From Symbiodinium natans (lineage: Eukaryota; Sar; Dinophyceae; Suessiales; Symbiodiniaceae): 62,000 nt of DNA. The stretch covers positions 500,001 to 562,000 of the forward strand of contig CAJNDS010002130.1 of assembly GCA_905221605.1 (NCBI GenBank), read 5' to 3'. Shown piece after piece: positions 1-10,178 of the stretch (the first letter of the stretch is position 1; the number at the start of each line of letters is the position of its first letter). Both the position numbers and the translations under genes were made by a program. The notes below the pieces were generated by a model. It saw only the letters and a program-made list of their open reading frames with translations, made no database searches and had not been told where the DNA came from.

Positions 1-7
1 TTAGCCC

Positions 8-181
8 AAAACATCCAAAGACCTGGTGGAATACCCTTACAGTCAAGTCACGTCCGCCAAGGTGCTGGATTCTGAAGGATGCAAGTTGGGCCAGCGCTGC
101 AGCACTACTGGGACGGGGGAGAAGTGGGATGAGCAGTCTACAGCATGGGGGACACAAGGGTGTGAAACACTTCCCCGCGCC
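8..181 (+). CDS. Candidate exon, unknown protein
   Basis: A 58-codon open segment with mixed, protein-like composition (contains KDLVEYPYSQVTSAKVLD). It runs from the window edge to the first CCCTAAA-like repeats near 185. No family is recognised and both exon borders are uncertain; the 5' part of the gene would lie outside the window. Confidence 0.35.
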
Positions 182-320
182 CTAAATTTAAACCCTAAAC
201 CTTAAACCCTACGCCCTTGGCTGAAATCGGGGCGGTTGCTTCTTCGGCGCTTCGTGTGGGCACACAAGTGCGGTTGCCGGGCTGCGTCTGATTGAGTCTT
301 GCCTGCTGGCTAGTTTGGGG

Positions 321-419
321 GTTTCCGAAATTAGGGGTACCTTCCTGGGGTCCTTATTTTAAGGGAATCCTCCTATTTGAGGGGTCCCTATTCGGGGTTC
401 CCTTGTCGGAAACTCCCAG
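321..419 (+). mobile_element. Introner-like element, family A
   Basis: A 99-bp segment starting GTTTCCGAAATTAGGGG and ending TCGGAAACTCCCAG. The ends are inverted repeats of each other (GTTTCCGA / TCGGAAAC) and also supply GT...AG intron borders. The preceding frame (292 region) and the following segment (420-486) are both open, as expected for an intron. Related copies lie near 4868, 21726, 51628 and 54474. Confidence 0.6.
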
Positions 420-600
420 TTACGTGTTAGCCAAAACATCGACTGGAGAACCCGCGCCGGGTATTGAGAACAGCTTGGGACCCTGACGAAGGAGCGAAGG
501 AGCAGAATCCTAGACTCGAAACCTTAAACCCTAAACCCTAAACCTTAAACCCTAAACCCTCAACCTTAAACCCTAAACCCTAAACCCTAAAAAACAAAGA

Positions 601-768
601 ACAACGCCTCAGGCTGCTCAAGGTTGGGCACTTCAGTCCCCCCAGTTTGGAGCACTCGAGGTCTTACTCTTTCCATACACCGCCTGGTTGGCCCTGGCGG
701 GTGCTCTCTGCTTTGAGACCTGCTATGTCGTGAGATCCTTTCAGGAGCTGAGCGGTTGTGGGATGGTT
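601..768 (+). CDS. Candidate exon, hydrophobic segment
   Basis: Open frame containing FGALEVLLFPYTAWLALAGA, a likely membrane-spanning stretch, ending where a family C introner (TTGGAG-GCTCATGGGTACTT) begins. A second frame (from 594) is also open, so the frame choice is not certain. No homologue recognised. Confidence 0.35.
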
Positions 769-1348
769 GGAGGCTCATGGGTACTTGTAACCCCACTTAT
801 AAGTCTACTTACATACCTACTTAGGAGACTTAAGGGGTTTTCATAAACCCTAGTCCCTAATTAAACCCTAGACCTTAGACCCTAAACCCTAAACCCTAAA
901 CCCTAAACCCTAAACCCTAAACCCTAAACCCTAAACCCTAAACCCTAAACCCTAAACCCTAAACCCTAAACCCTAAACCCTAAGTACAGTAATATGGGGT
1001 TATAAGTGCCCATGAACCTCCCAGCTTGTGGGCCGCAATGCTGGGAGGCTCAGGGTACTGAGTAACCCATGATTTCAGTGTGGTGCATATAAGCCCCTTA
1101 AGTACCCTGATAGGGCTCTCGAATTGGGCTATAAGTACAGTAATCATTGGGTTACTCAAGCTCCTTAAGTACCCGAATAGGGCTCCAATTGGGTTTTAAG
1201 TCCAGTTAAATATTGGGTTACTAAGTACCCATGAACCTCTACGTTTGGGTTATAAGTTTTAAGCCTAAACCCTAAATCCCAAGCTCTAAGCCTTAAAAGA
1301 AGAGAGAGCGCCGAGTAAACCCTAAACAAAGTACCATGAACCTCCACG
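768..1348. mobile_element. Composite family C introner interrupted by a heptamer array
   Basis: The left end GGAGGCTCATGGGTACTT (769-786) is the inverted match of the right end AAGTACCATGAACCTCC (about 1330-1346). Between them are further internal family C ends (near 1010, 1055, 1225) and a 97-bp CCCTAAA array (886-982), so several copies are nested or tandem and a telomere-like array sits inside. The donor would be GC rather than GT. Confidence 0.5.
886..982. repeat. CCCTAAA interstitial telomere-like array
   Basis: About 14 perfect CCCTAAA units in a row inside a composite family C element. It is internal, not terminal: unique exon-like sequence lies on both sides. Confidence 0.95.
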
Positions 1349-1441
1349 TATACCTTGCGGTGTGATGGGGAGGAGTGCGACATCTTTCAACGACTGCACC
1401 GCTTAGTGCTTCTTGGCCCAGTGTTCCGCAGGATGCTCTGA
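1349..1441 (+). CDS. Candidate terminal exon after family C element
   Basis: 31 codons ending in TGA, containing CDGEECDIFQRLHRLVLLGP. It begins at the right end of the composite family C element, which supports an intron/exon border there. No family recognised. Confidence 0.4.
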   Translation, partial: YTLRCDGEECDIFQRLHRLVLLGPVFRRML

Positions 1442-1706
1442 CCCTAAACCCTAAACCCTAAACCCTAATCCCTGGGGCAAGCGCATGGTGGCATGTGCCA
1501 TGGGATGCCACTGAGCATGTCTGCACGTGTTGCACAGTTGCACTTCCCTTGTGCTGTTTTGTCCTCGCGCCGCCCTCTCTAGTTTACAATAGCTTCAAGC
1601 GCCCCCTCTGGTGGGGAGACATCCGATGTATTAGACCTGACTTGATTGCAATTCTCCTATTTAGTGAGTGAACCCCAAACCCTAAGCCCTAAGCCCTAAA
1701 CCCTAA

Positions 1707-1832
1707 GCCAAGAATCTTCGAGTTGTTCTCCCGGCTATTTGGGTGCCGGTGTTTCTGGCAAGCCCACGCCTGGAGTACGGAGTTGAGGAGGGGGTAGGTT
1801 GGCCAACATGTGCTTGCAGCATGAAGGCCTGA
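1707..1832 (+). CDS. Candidate terminal exon
   Basis: 41 codons plus TGA, containing LRVVLPAIWVPVFLASPRLE. It follows a short run of CCCTAAGC/CCCTAAA variants. Composition is protein-like with a hydrophobic centre; function unknown. Confidence 0.35.
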   Translation, partial: AKNLRVVLPAIWVPVFLASPRLEYGVEEGVGWPTCACSMKA

Positions 1833-2192
1833 ATGCAGTTTAAGGCTTAGGGGCTTTAGGGTTTAGGGTTTAGGGTCTTAAAAAAGTTGTTGTTCAGGTC
1901 TGTCATGAATAAGTAGGAGAGCAAGACGAGGAAACCAACGAGCCTCAAGCCCGTAAACCCTAAATCGCCACGGACGAGGCCTTTGATGTGGATCAGCGGG
2001 AACGGGCTTTGGATGACGGCTGAACTGCTGAGACTTGGCGGCAGTCGTCAGGGGCTTCGGTGTTGGGGGCGTTTGCATATCAGTTGAGAAGTAGCAGCTA
2101 GCGATGCTTTCGAGTGACGTTGCCGACAGCCGACAGGATTATCGGTCACTGCTGCGCGCCCAACCGGCCCTTTTTTTGTGGGTGTGTTTCAG

Positions 2193-2303
2193 CTTGAAGT
2201 TTCAACACAGTCTGAGGGCGCTTGCCTTGTGCTGTCAGCATATTGCCTGTCTTATCGATCGTGCAGCATTGATTTCCAGCACTCGTGGATTGTAGGAGCT
2301 TGA
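2193..2303 (+). CDS. Candidate exon with pyrimidine-tract acceptor
   Basis: Preceded by a T-rich tract and TTTCAG (2187-2192). 36 codons plus TGA, containing LEVSTQSEGACLVLSAYCLS. An adjacent upstream ATG frame (2104, MLSSDVADSRQDYRSLLRAQ) could be the preceding exon of the same gene. Confidence 0.4.
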   Translation, partial: LEVSTQSEGACLVLSAYCLSYRSCSIDFQHSWIVGA

Positions 2304-2312
2304 GCTGGCAAG

Positions 2313-2417
2313 AGCACGCACAACGTGAATCCTGCGAAGAAGCATCCGGGAAATGTCTTGAACGGAGGGGGCTGCAGAAGTCGGACCCCATGCACCCTGC
2401 AGGGCAAGCCAGCCAAG
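2313..2417 (+). CDS. Candidate exon with GTATGAG donor
   Basis: Open segment (RESCEEASGKCLERRGLQKS) that ends CCAAG followed by GTATGAG, a good donor. It lies 10 bp after the preceding candidate exon in a different frame, so the two cannot both be simple neighbours in one transcript unless the small gap is misread. Confidence 0.35.
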
Positions 2418-2534
2418 GTATGAGAAGCCCAATCAGAATATCCAGTTCGCATGGTTCCCCGGGCCACTGCAACTGGGCTTGAGAGGATGTTTGAGGCCTT
2501 AAACTGTGGAAGCTTTGTCGTCTTTTGGACGATG

Positions 2535-2572
2535 ACGATAATGATGGGAAGGGTGGTGGTGGTGGTGGTGGC

Positions 2573-2604
<32 letters not shown>

Positions 2605-2690
2605 TGGTGGTGGTCGCTTTTATGGTGATGATGAGGGTGACGGGGGACGATGAGCATGATGACGACGACAATGATGAGGAAGATGAATGA
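2535..2690. repeat. GGTGGC/GATGAC simple-sequence tract
   Basis: Low-complexity TGGTGG/GCGGTG run followed by GATGA/GACGAC triplets. Read on + it gives an Asp/Glu-rich peptide ending in TGA at 2688; whether it is coding is unclear. Confidence 0.8.
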
Positions 2691-2908
2691 TCATGGTGGT
2701 GGCGTTGGCGATGAAGACGATGAGACAATGCATACGCTGCAGCGGCTGCCTCTGTTGCCTCTGCTGCGCTGCCGCGCTGCCGCGCTGCCTCTGCTGCTTC
2801 TGTTGTTGCTCTTGTTGCTGTTGCTTTGGCTTGTGCTGCTACTGATGATGTTTCTGCTTCTGTTGCTGGAGTTGTTGCTTTGAGATCTGCCGAGGCTGGG
2901 CGAGATGG

Positions 2909-3100
2909 ATGGATCAGATCATGGGATTAAAGCGCCACGGCTGTAATAAAGGTGGCTCGCAGCTGATGGTCCTCACAGATTCGGCAGCAATGATCGAACA
3001 CGGCACCATGTCTCTATCCCTTGCAAACGCGCACGGAGCCTCCAAGGTCTGCGCCGGCGGGCTCTTCGTCAGTGCTTTCCTGTGCTGCTGCACAACTCAG
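2909..3100 (+). CDS. Candidate first or internal exon
   Basis: 64 open codons from an ATG at 2909 (MDQIMGLKRHGCNKGGSQLM...), ending ...CCCTTQ at CAG followed by GTGTGGG, a possible donor. Ala/Ser/Cys-rich, unknown function. A 30-bp G run follows at about 3140. Confidence 0.4.
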
Positions 3101-3138
3101 GTGTGGGGGCGCCCCTCGGACGAAGGGTTGCACCGGCA

Positions 3139-3140
3139 CT

Positions 3141-3171
<31 letters not shown>

Positions 3172-3185
3172 GGGGGAGGGGGTGG
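3139..3185. repeat. Poly-G tract
   Basis: An almost uninterrupted run of about 30 G followed by GGGGGAGGG. Capable of G-quadruplex formation; similar homopolymer runs occur at 36.5-36.8, 42.4 and 42.97 kb. Confidence 0.95.
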
Positions 3186-3617
3186 GGGGCAAGAGCAGGA
3201 TTCAATCCTCAAGCCCGACACCCCATGCGACACAGAGCGCTGAGGTGTGAAGCCGGCGTCAATGCGAACTTTGCGTGAGCCGGGGCCCACAGGAACCACG
3301 GTCATGGGATCTAGGGTTTCGGGTGTCGGCACAACCCCCCCCCCCCTTTTTGAGGCTTAAAGAGTCACTTTCAAAAGGGCTTAGGGTTGTAGGGTTTAGG
3401 ATTTAGGGTTTGGGCTTCACCAGTGCTGCCATGGTCCGAGGTTGGATGAGGATGCCTGGATCGGTTTCTGGGCCATGAAGGCGGGGAGTGTTTTTTGCGT
3501 CAGAGCATGAATGAAGGGGTATCTATATCCCCCTTGGGAATTATTTCGTTTAGTTTTGTTAATGTAACCCAGGAGGATATTGAAAGTATGATTTTAATTA
3601 AGGATCTAAGGGGAGCA

Positions 3618-3722
3618 TAGCTATAAGGAGGGACCCTTAGAACATACCTGATAAAGTCCCTAAATAAGCCCGAAATGACCCCTCAGGTCCCTTTTTCAGG
3701 GTGCCGTCTCCAAGTCCCTTTA
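3618..3722. mobile_element. Family B TIR element
   Basis: Contains AAGGAGGGACCCTTAG at the left and CCCTAAATAAG/CCTTTTTCAGGG towards the right. Related sequence in either orientation occurs at 17291-17426 and 32548-32692 (ends AGGAGGGACCC / GGGTCCCTCC). Ends of this copy are not sharp. Confidence 0.4.
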
Positions 3723-3833
3723 GCAGAGCATGGACCCAACCGCTGCCAAACCTGTCTGGCCGCCATTGGGTAGCGCTAGGTGACGCAAAGGCTGGAGGAG
3801 TCTGAGAACAAGAGCGGAACCTACACCTTAGCT

Positions 3834-3968
3834 TGGGCTGTTCCCCCCTTACAATACTACCAGTCCTGAATAGGGATCATAGTACCCCTAAACCCTAAAC
3901 AGTCCCTAAACCCTAAACCCCCACTACAATCCCCCTATGAAGGACTGTTAGCATAGGAAGCATCCCAA
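3834..3968 (+). mobile_element. Introner-like element, family D, with heptamer insert
   Basis: Left end TGGGCTGTTCCCCCCTTA and right end GGAAGCATCCCAAA match the inverted ends of the copies at 40899-41001 and 43894-44056. Inside, ACCCCT is followed by heptamer repeats (CCCTAAA) that are absent from the 40.9-kb copy, so the array entered this copy. Confidence 0.5.
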
Positions 3969-4055
3969 ACGCTAATGCCCGGTGGAGGATCTCTTTTGGC
4001 TGATGGGCAGCCCGTGGCCCGCAACTCTGCAGGAGAAGGGTCGACACCCAGGGAG
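3969..4055 (+). CDS. Candidate exon between family D and family C introners
   Basis: 29 open codons (MPGGGSLLADGQPVARNSAG) that fill exactly the gap between a family D right end and a family C left end (GGGAG-GTTCACGGTACTT). Flanking by two introner ends is the main support. Confidence 0.4.
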
Positions 4056-4178
4056 GTTCACGGTACTTAGTCGCCCAACTATGGCTCTACTTCTACCCAT
4101 GCTGGGGCACTTAAGGGGCTTACAAGTGGGTTTTTTGGTGCAGTTATAAATGCTGAATAAGTGCCATGAACCTCCAAG
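4056..4178 (+). mobile_element. Introner-like element, family C
   Basis: Starts GTTCACGGTACTTAG and ends AAGTGCCATGAACCTCCAAG: near-perfect inverted ends with GT...AG borders. Internal sequence carries GGGGCACTTAAGGGGCTT, also seen in the 41-kb copy. Confidence 0.65.
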
Positions 4179-4182
4179 TAGT

Positions 4183-4278
4183 CTCATGAATGCAGAGGCG
4201 GCAGAAGGTTCCGTAGGCACGATCAGCACCCGTTCACACATTCGGAAGCGTTTGCCACTGACGTATGCGGAGAATTAG
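4183..4278 (+). CDS. Candidate exon after family C introner
   Basis: 31 codons plus TAG (MNAEAAEGSVGTISTRSHIR). Begins a few bases after the family C acceptor CTCCAAG. The phase with the exon ending at 4055 does not join cleanly with the simplest borders. Confidence 0.35.
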   Translation, partial: LMNAEAAEGSVGTISTRSHIRKRLPLTYAEN

Positions 4279-4399
4279 CTGCCCAAACTCAACACGTATC
4301 GCAACTGAGCTCGTGTGGTAGGGTGCCCGCTGGAGAGGCAGAAAGAGTGTCACGACGCCAAGAGCTCACAAGGTCAATAGGCGTGCTACAACAGAACCC

Positions 4400-4512
4400 T
4401 TGGAGGTTCATAAGTACTCTGCTTATAACCTACTTCGAAGACTTAGGAGACGAAGCGGGGCTTTATAAGGACAGTTGTAATTTGGGGGTTAGAAGTACCC
4501 TGAACCTCCAAG
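4400..4512 (+). mobile_element. Introner-like element, family C
   Basis: TTGGAG-GTTCATAAGTACT at the left and AGTACCCTGAACCTCCAAG at the right. The preceding frame from 4323 (MPAGEAERVSRRQELTRSIG) is open up to the left end, and an open segment follows the right end. Confidence 0.6.
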
Positions 4513-4867
4513 CAGGGTTGGCCCGTGGCTCAAAGTTTTTTCACCTAGCACACTCCTTTTTAGCTTAGGTTTCTCTTTGCGTCGCAACTGCAGCATTGGG
4601 CAACCTAGTCTGGAAGCGTTGTGCCGTGTGCGGGTCGATGCCAGGCCTTCGCCCTCGCGTCGCCTAGTCTGCTACTCAACCCTAAACCCCCCCCCTCCCC
4701 CACCCGCCCCACCCGCCCGCCCCCCCCCAAAAAAAAAAGAAAAGAAAAAGCAACAACAGGGTTTTGGGTTTTGGGTTTAGGGTTTAGGGTTAACAAACGA
4801 AAACCAGTTTAACTTGGCACTACGGCTTCTTAGGGGTAGGCGTCCCCTCTTTTCTCAGCAAATGGTG

Positions 4868-5010
4868 GTTTCCGGAAATTGGGGCTACCTCCTTGGGCTC
4901 CTTCTTATAAGGGAATCCTACTTACTGGGGGTACCTTCTTATAAGGGAATCCTACTTACTGGTTCTATTTAAGGGTACCTTTTTGGGCTACTTCTAAGGG
5001 AATCCTCCTG
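4868..5010 (+). mobile_element. Degenerate family A element with internal duplication
   Basis: Starts GTTTCCGGAAATTGGGG, then the inner motif CTTATAAGGGAATCCTACTTACTGG appears twice in a row, unlike other copies. The right TIR is not clear. Confidence 0.4.
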
Positions 5011-5233
5011 TTTCTATTTTGGCGCCGAGGCATTGCTTTGCTCTGCACTGGCGTTGCCGGGCTGATCTGGGCCTACAGGGTTTGGGGTTGAGGGCCCACG
5101 CCTGGTGACTGTGGCCTATAGGGTGTACTACCCTAAACCCTAAACTCTAGGCTGCAGCTCACGACGCCCCCTAAACCCCTAAAGGTGGCTTTAGGCCCCC
5201 CCCCCCCCCCCTCCTCCCCTCCCCACCTTCTAG

Positions 5234-5350
5234 AATATCTTCCGGAGCAGAGGCTGGCGCTGCTCATTCGAGCCAGCACCCTCGATCAGCAGGACAAAGG
5301 CAGGGGCGCTGCCACAGATGTGTTCTTGGAACTAGGCGCTCGGGATTTGG
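5234..5350 (+). CDS. Candidate internal exon
   Basis: Bounded by a strong pyrimidine tract with TTCTAG (to 5233) and a GTGTAAG donor (5351). The 39 codons contain LPEQRLALLIRASTLDQQDK and LELGARDLG, an amphipathic helical pattern. No family identified. One of the best-delimited exons in the first 10 kb. Confidence 0.5.
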
Positions 5351-5429
5351 GTGTAAGAGGATCATACTCACGAATATTTTAAAGGGCTGCGCCCATGGGC
5401 GGGCAGCGCACGCAGAAGCCCGGGGCGAG

Positions 5430-5595
5430 CAGTTTCTAAGCATGTTGAGGCCCCTAAACTCCCTTAAAATCTCTAAGCGTTAAGTTTCTAAGCATTTTCA
5501 GGCCCCTAAACCCCCTTCAAATCTCTAAGCGTTTGAGGCTCCGAGACTCCCTTAACGTTTCTAAGCACTTTATAAGGCCCCTAAACTCCCTTTTT
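5430..5595. repeat. Three ~65-bp tandem units
   Basis: Units share GTTTCTAAGCA...GGCCCCTAAACTCCCTT...; three diverged copies. Read as repeats derived partly from heptamer-like sequence. Confidence 0.6.
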
Positions 5596-5732
5596 CCTAG
5601 CCCCGGGCTTAGACACGTCGCTTATGCCCGCCCTTTGGGGGGCATCATGCTCCTGATGCCCCCCCACGGTCCCGCCCCGGGAGCCGCTGATGCTCCTGAT
5701 GCGCGCCTGGGGGTCCCGGGCTGGACCCGCTG

Positions 5733-6026
5733 ATGCTCATGATGCGCGCCCTCTGGGGGCCTCCGTGGCGACGCAAAAAACCACGAAAAAAAAAACCGTT
5801 CACCGGCGGCACGCGGGGGTCAGCGGCACTGGCGTCCGGCCTAATTCTGCTTCGCAGAAGGCCAGAGGCCAGCAAGGCTATTCCCGGGACGACCCGGGCT
5901 AAAAGGTCCGCATTTGCTCGGTCCTTTGGGGACCTCGCGCTGCCCGATTTAATGGCTACCGATTTTAGGGTGCCTCAGGGCTTAGGGAGTTTCTTGGGTG
6001 GCTTCGGCTTGGGCAGCTTGGGGTAG
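5733..6026 (+). CDS. Open frame, Arg/Lys-rich then Gly/Leu-rich
   Basis: 97 codons from ATG; begins with basic residues (RRKKPRKKKPF) and ends Gly/Phe/Leu-rich. Upstream GATGCTCATGATGCGCGCC is repeated in tandem, so part may be repeat rather than gene. Confidence 0.25.
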   Translation: MLMMRALWGPPWRRKKPRKKKPFTGGTRGSAALASGLILLRRRPEASKAIPGTTRAKRSAFARSFGDLALPDLMATDFRVPQGLGSFLGGFGLGSLG

Positions 6027-6490
6027 TTGGAGGATTTGGGCGCCCTTTGCAGGGATGACGCTATGAGGGTTTAGGGTTTAGGGCTAGTTCGCAGCCTTTT
6101 GGGAGGGGGGGGCCTTCACACTGGTGGCGGGCGGTGCGGATGGCGGCTCGTCAGCGTGGGTGGCTCAGGGGGCGGGTGGCTTGGGGCGGTCTTGGTGGTT
6201 CGGGTCATGTGGGTGGTTGGGGTGATGTGGGGTTCGGGTGGTGTGGGTGTTTGGCGGCATGGCTTCGTTCATGTACAGACTGTACAGCCTCAGAGTGTCC
6301 TACTGTGCATACCTAGGCTGGGCACTCTGATAGGATTCCTGACCCTTGAGGCGGCTGCGGGCAAGTGAGCGAGGAAAGAAAAATACAAATTTGTTAAGTT
6401 TACCTGTAACTCCGTATCAGTTTTGTGGGGCCCCTGCAGGGTCCCAGGAAGGGACCAAGCAGGGCAGCCCCCCCAACTAGAAAAACCTAG

Positions 6491-6847
6491 ATGAATTTAG
6501 AATCTGTCCCCATGTGCTTGCATAAAGGCCCACGGGAGGGGGACCCAAGGACCCCCCGGGGCAACCGGCACCCCGAGAACCAACGCGGATCCTGCAAAAA
6601 CAGGGCGACCGACCCAAGGACCGGCGGAGGGTGGGAGAAGCGGGCGACCGACCCAAAGACCGGCGGAGGAGGAAGTTTTAAAACTTGCGTTTTGCGTTGT
6701 TCTATACGTCCTGTTGAGTCGGGCCTTTTTTGCTTTGTTCTAAGCGTCAAAGTGGGCAGATTCCAAATTCCACCGAATCCCGGTGCCCTATGCTCCCTTA
6801 GAAGGGCCCCCATGGCTCAAATCCTTCGGCTAATCCAGGGCATTTAG
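6491..6847 (+). CDS. Open frame of 118 codons, unknown
   Basis: Contains two copies of a CGACCGACCCAAGGACCGG repeat (RATDP.TGGG twice) and a Cys/Ile-rich second half. No acceptor or homologue seen; could be chance. Confidence 0.25.
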   Translation: MNLESVPMCLHKGPREGDPRTPRGNRHPENQRGSCKNRATDPRTGGGWEKRATDPKTGGGGSFKTCVLRCSIRPVESGLFCFVLSVKVGRFQIPPNPGALCSLRRAPMAQILRLIQGI

Positions 6848-6969
6848 CCTTGCGAGCAGCACAACGGCAAAGTTTGGATTGCGAGCCAGGGGTCGGTCAG
6901 AAGAGCGTTTGGAAGCGAGGCTTCAAACGGCGCGCGAGGTTCACGAAGCGGGTTGGTTGGGGTCACACG

Positions 6970-9110
6970 CCCGACATGACGAACACCTCAAAAACATAGG
7001 CAAACGATGGAGCAAAGACAACAGAAACGAAGAAGCACGCAAAGAACAATGAAATCAGAAATACAAGCAAAATAGGTCACGGAGTTTCTCTCCTACTCAG
7101 GCAGAACAAATTAAAAGGAGAACAGCTCAAAAACACAGGCAAATGCTATGCCAAAAAACACGAACAAGCATGCAAACAGCAATGCAAACGGAAATAAAAG
7201 CAACGTAGGTGACGGAGTTCTTTCTCCCACCCAGGCATAGGACAAAAGAAGAACACCTCAAAAACACAGGCAAATGCTTGATCAAAACCCAGAGAAACGA
7301 CAAAGGACGCAAAGAATGAAAACGGAAATAAATCCAAGGTAGCGGACGGAGTTTTACCTCCTGCCCAGGCATAGGAGAAAAGAGGAACGCCTCAAAAAGA
7401 GAGGCAAATGCTGGATCAAAAGCAACACAAACGCAGAAGGAGGCAAAGAGCAATGAAATCAGAAATACAAGCAAAATAGGTCACGGAGTTTCTCTCCTAC
7501 TCAGGCAGAACAAACTAATGACAAGGAGAACAGCTCAAAAACACAGGCAAATGCTATGCCAAAAATCACGAACAAGCATGCAAACAGCAATGCAAACGGA
7601 AATACAAGCAATGTAGGTGACGGAGTTCTATCTCCCGCCCAGGCATAGGACAAAAGAAGAACACCTCAAAAACACAGGCAAATGCTTGATCAAAACCCAG
7701 AGAAACGACAAAGGACGCAAAGAACAATGAAAACGGAAATAAAACCAAGGTAGCGGACGGAGTTTTACCTCCTGCCCAGGCATAGGAGAAAAGAGGAACA
7801 CCTCAAAAAGAGAGGCAAAGGCTGGATCAAAAGCAACACAAACGCAGAAGGAGGCAAAGAGCAATGAAATCAGAAATACAAGCAAAATAGGTCACGGAGT
7901 TTCTCTCCTACTCAGGCAGAACAAATGACAAGGAGAACAGCTCAAAAACACAGGCAAATGCTATGCCAAAAATCACGAACAAGCATGCAAACAGCAATGC
8001 AAACGGAAATAAAAGCAATGTAGGTGACGGAGTTCTATCTCCCGCCCAGGCATAGGACAAAAGAAGAACACCTCAAAAACACAGGCAAACGCTTGATCAA
8101 AACCCAGAGAAACGACAAAGGACGCAAAGAATGAAAACGGAAATAAAACCAAGGTAGCGGACGGAGTTTTACCTCCTGCCCAGGCATAGGAGAAAAGAGG
8201 AACACCTCAAAAAGAGAGGCAAATGCTGGATCAAAAGCAACACAAACGCAGAAGGAGGCAAAGAGCAATGAAATCAGAAATACAAGCAAAATAGGTCACG
8301 GAGTTTCTCTCCTACTCAGGCAGAACAAATTAAAAGGAGAACAGCCCAAAAACATAGGCAAATGCTATGCCAAAAAACACGAACAAGCATGCAAACAGCA
8401 ATGCAAACGGAAAGAAAAGCAATGTAGGTGACGGAGTTCTATCTCCCACCCAGGCATAGGACAAAAGAAGAACACCTCAAAAACACGGGCAAATGCTTGA
8501 TCAAAACCCAGAGAAACGACAAAGGACGCAAAGAACAATGAAAACGGAAATAAAACCAAAGTAGCGGACGGAGGTTTACCTCCTGCCCAGGCATATGTCC
8601 TGCCCAGGCATAGGAGAAAAGAGGAACACCTCAAAAAGAGAGGCAAATGCTGGAACAAATGTCAACACAAACGCAGCAGCAGGCAAAGAACAATGAAATC
8701 AGAAATACAAGCAAAATAGGTCATGGAGTTTCTCTCCTACCCAGGCATAACAAAAGGAGAACAGCCCAAAAACATAGGCAAATGCTCTGCCAAGAAACAC
8801 GAACAAGCTTGCAAACAGCAATGCAAACGGAAATAAAAGCAACAAGGTGACGGACCTCTATCTCCACCCAGGCACAGGACAAAAGAAGAACACCTCAAAA
8901 ACACAGGCAAATGCTTGATCAAAACCCAGAGAAACGCAAAGAACAATGAAAACGGAAATAAAACCAAGGTAGCGGACGAAGTTTTACCTTCTGCCCAGGC
9001 ATAGGAGAAAAGAGGAACACCTCAAAAAGAGAGGCAAATGCTGGATCAAAAGCAACACAAACGCAGAAGGAGGCAAAGAGCAGTGCGTCTGAACAAGGAC
9101 AACACAAGAG
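6970..9110. repeat. Higher-order satellite: 135-bp monomers in ~405-bp trimers
   Basis: GTCACGGAGTTTCTCTCCTA recurs near 7076, 7481, 7893, 8297 and 8721 (about 405-425 bp apart). Within each period three related monomers of ~135 bp alternate, marked by GTCACGGAG, GTGACGGAG and GCGGACGGAG, each with CCCAGGCATAGG-like and AACACCTCAAAAACACAGGC-like blocks. About five trimers. The minus strand shows recurring hydrophobic open frames (45 codons per monomer), broken by small indels. Confidence 0.9.
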
Positions 9111-9122
9111 CACCTTTAAAAC

Positions 9123-9159
<37 letters not shown>

Positions 9160-9178
9160 GCACACACACACACACGCA
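9123..9178. repeat. (CA)n microsatellite
   Basis: ACACAC run with two GCAC interruptions, at the junction of the A-rich satellite and the G-rich satellite. Confidence 0.95.
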
Positions 9179-9179
9179 G

Positions 9180-10178
9180 CGGGGGGGGGCAGGAGTGGGG
9201 CATGCACTAAACCCCTTAAAACACGCCAGTCTGACAGCAAGGCAGCGGAGGGGGTCGGCGGGGGTGGGAAGGGCAGGGGCCCGGGGGGGGGCGGGGGCAG
9301 CGAAGGGAGGGCTCGGGCATGCACTGGAGCCCAAGGCAGCGGGAGGGGTGGGCGGGGTGGGGCATGCACCGGAGCCCTTAAAACACGCCAGTCTGACAGC
9401 AAGGCCGCTCGGCGGGGGTGGGAAGGGCCGGGGGACCGGGGGGAGCGGGGGGGGCGGGGGGGGCGGGGGCAGCGAAGGGAGGGCTCGGGCATGCACTTAA
9501 GCCCTTAAAAACACTCCATTCTAACAGCAAGGCAGCGGGAGGGGTGGGCAGGAGTGGGGCATGCGCTGGAGCCACTAAAACACGCCAGTCTGAAAACACT
9601 CCATTCTAACAGCAAGGCAGCGGGAGGGGTGGGCAGGAGTGGGGCATGCACTGGAGCCCTTAAAACACGCCAGTCTGACAGCAGGCAGCGGAGGGGGTCG
9701 GCGGGGGTGAGAAGGGCGGGGGGAGCGGGGGGAGCGGGGGGGGCGGGGGGGGCAGGGGGGGCGGGGGCAGCGAAGGGAGGGCTCGGGCATGCACTGGAGC
9801 CCTTAAAAACACTTCATTCTAACAGCAAGGCAGCGGGAGGGGTGGGCAGGAGTGGGGCATGCACTGGAGCCCTTAAAACACGCCAGTGTGACAGCAAGGC
9901 AGCGGAGGGGGTCGGCGGGGGTGGGAAGGGCGGGGGGAGCGGGGGAGCGGGGGGGGCGGGGGGGGCGGGGGGGGCGGGGGCAGGGCTTGGGCATGCACTG
10001 GAGCCCTTAAAAACACTTCATTCTAACAGCAAGGCAGCGGGAGGGGTGGGCAGGAGTGGGGCATGCACTGGAGCCCTTAAAACACGCAGCAAGGCAGCGG
10101 AAGGGGCAGCGAAAGGAGGGCTCGGCGGGGGTGGGAAGGGCGGGGGGAGCGGGGGGAGCGGGGGGGGCGGGGGGTGTG
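9180..10178. repeat. G-rich tandem satellite
   Basis: GGGCATGCACTGGAGCCCTT recurs about ten times (e.g. 9316, 9361, 9488, 9642, 9787, 9859, 9990, 10063), alternating with GGCAGCGG and long GGGGGAGCGGGG runs. Long open frames here (e.g. 210 codons on +) follow from the stop-poor G-rich composition and are not proposed as genes. Confidence 0.9.

Noticed and set aside
886-982. Chromosome end at a CCCTAAA array
   Set aside because: Unique and introner sequence lies on both sides, and equivalent arrays occur throughout the window in both orientations.
7127-8658. Hydrophobic minus-strand frames as a membrane-protein family
   Set aside because: They track the 135-bp satellite monomers, are broken by indels and lack any start/stop consistency; kept only as a note on the repeat.
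6970-9110. CRISPR-like array
   Set aside because: The repeats are tandem satellite monomers without unique spacers, in a eukaryotic context.
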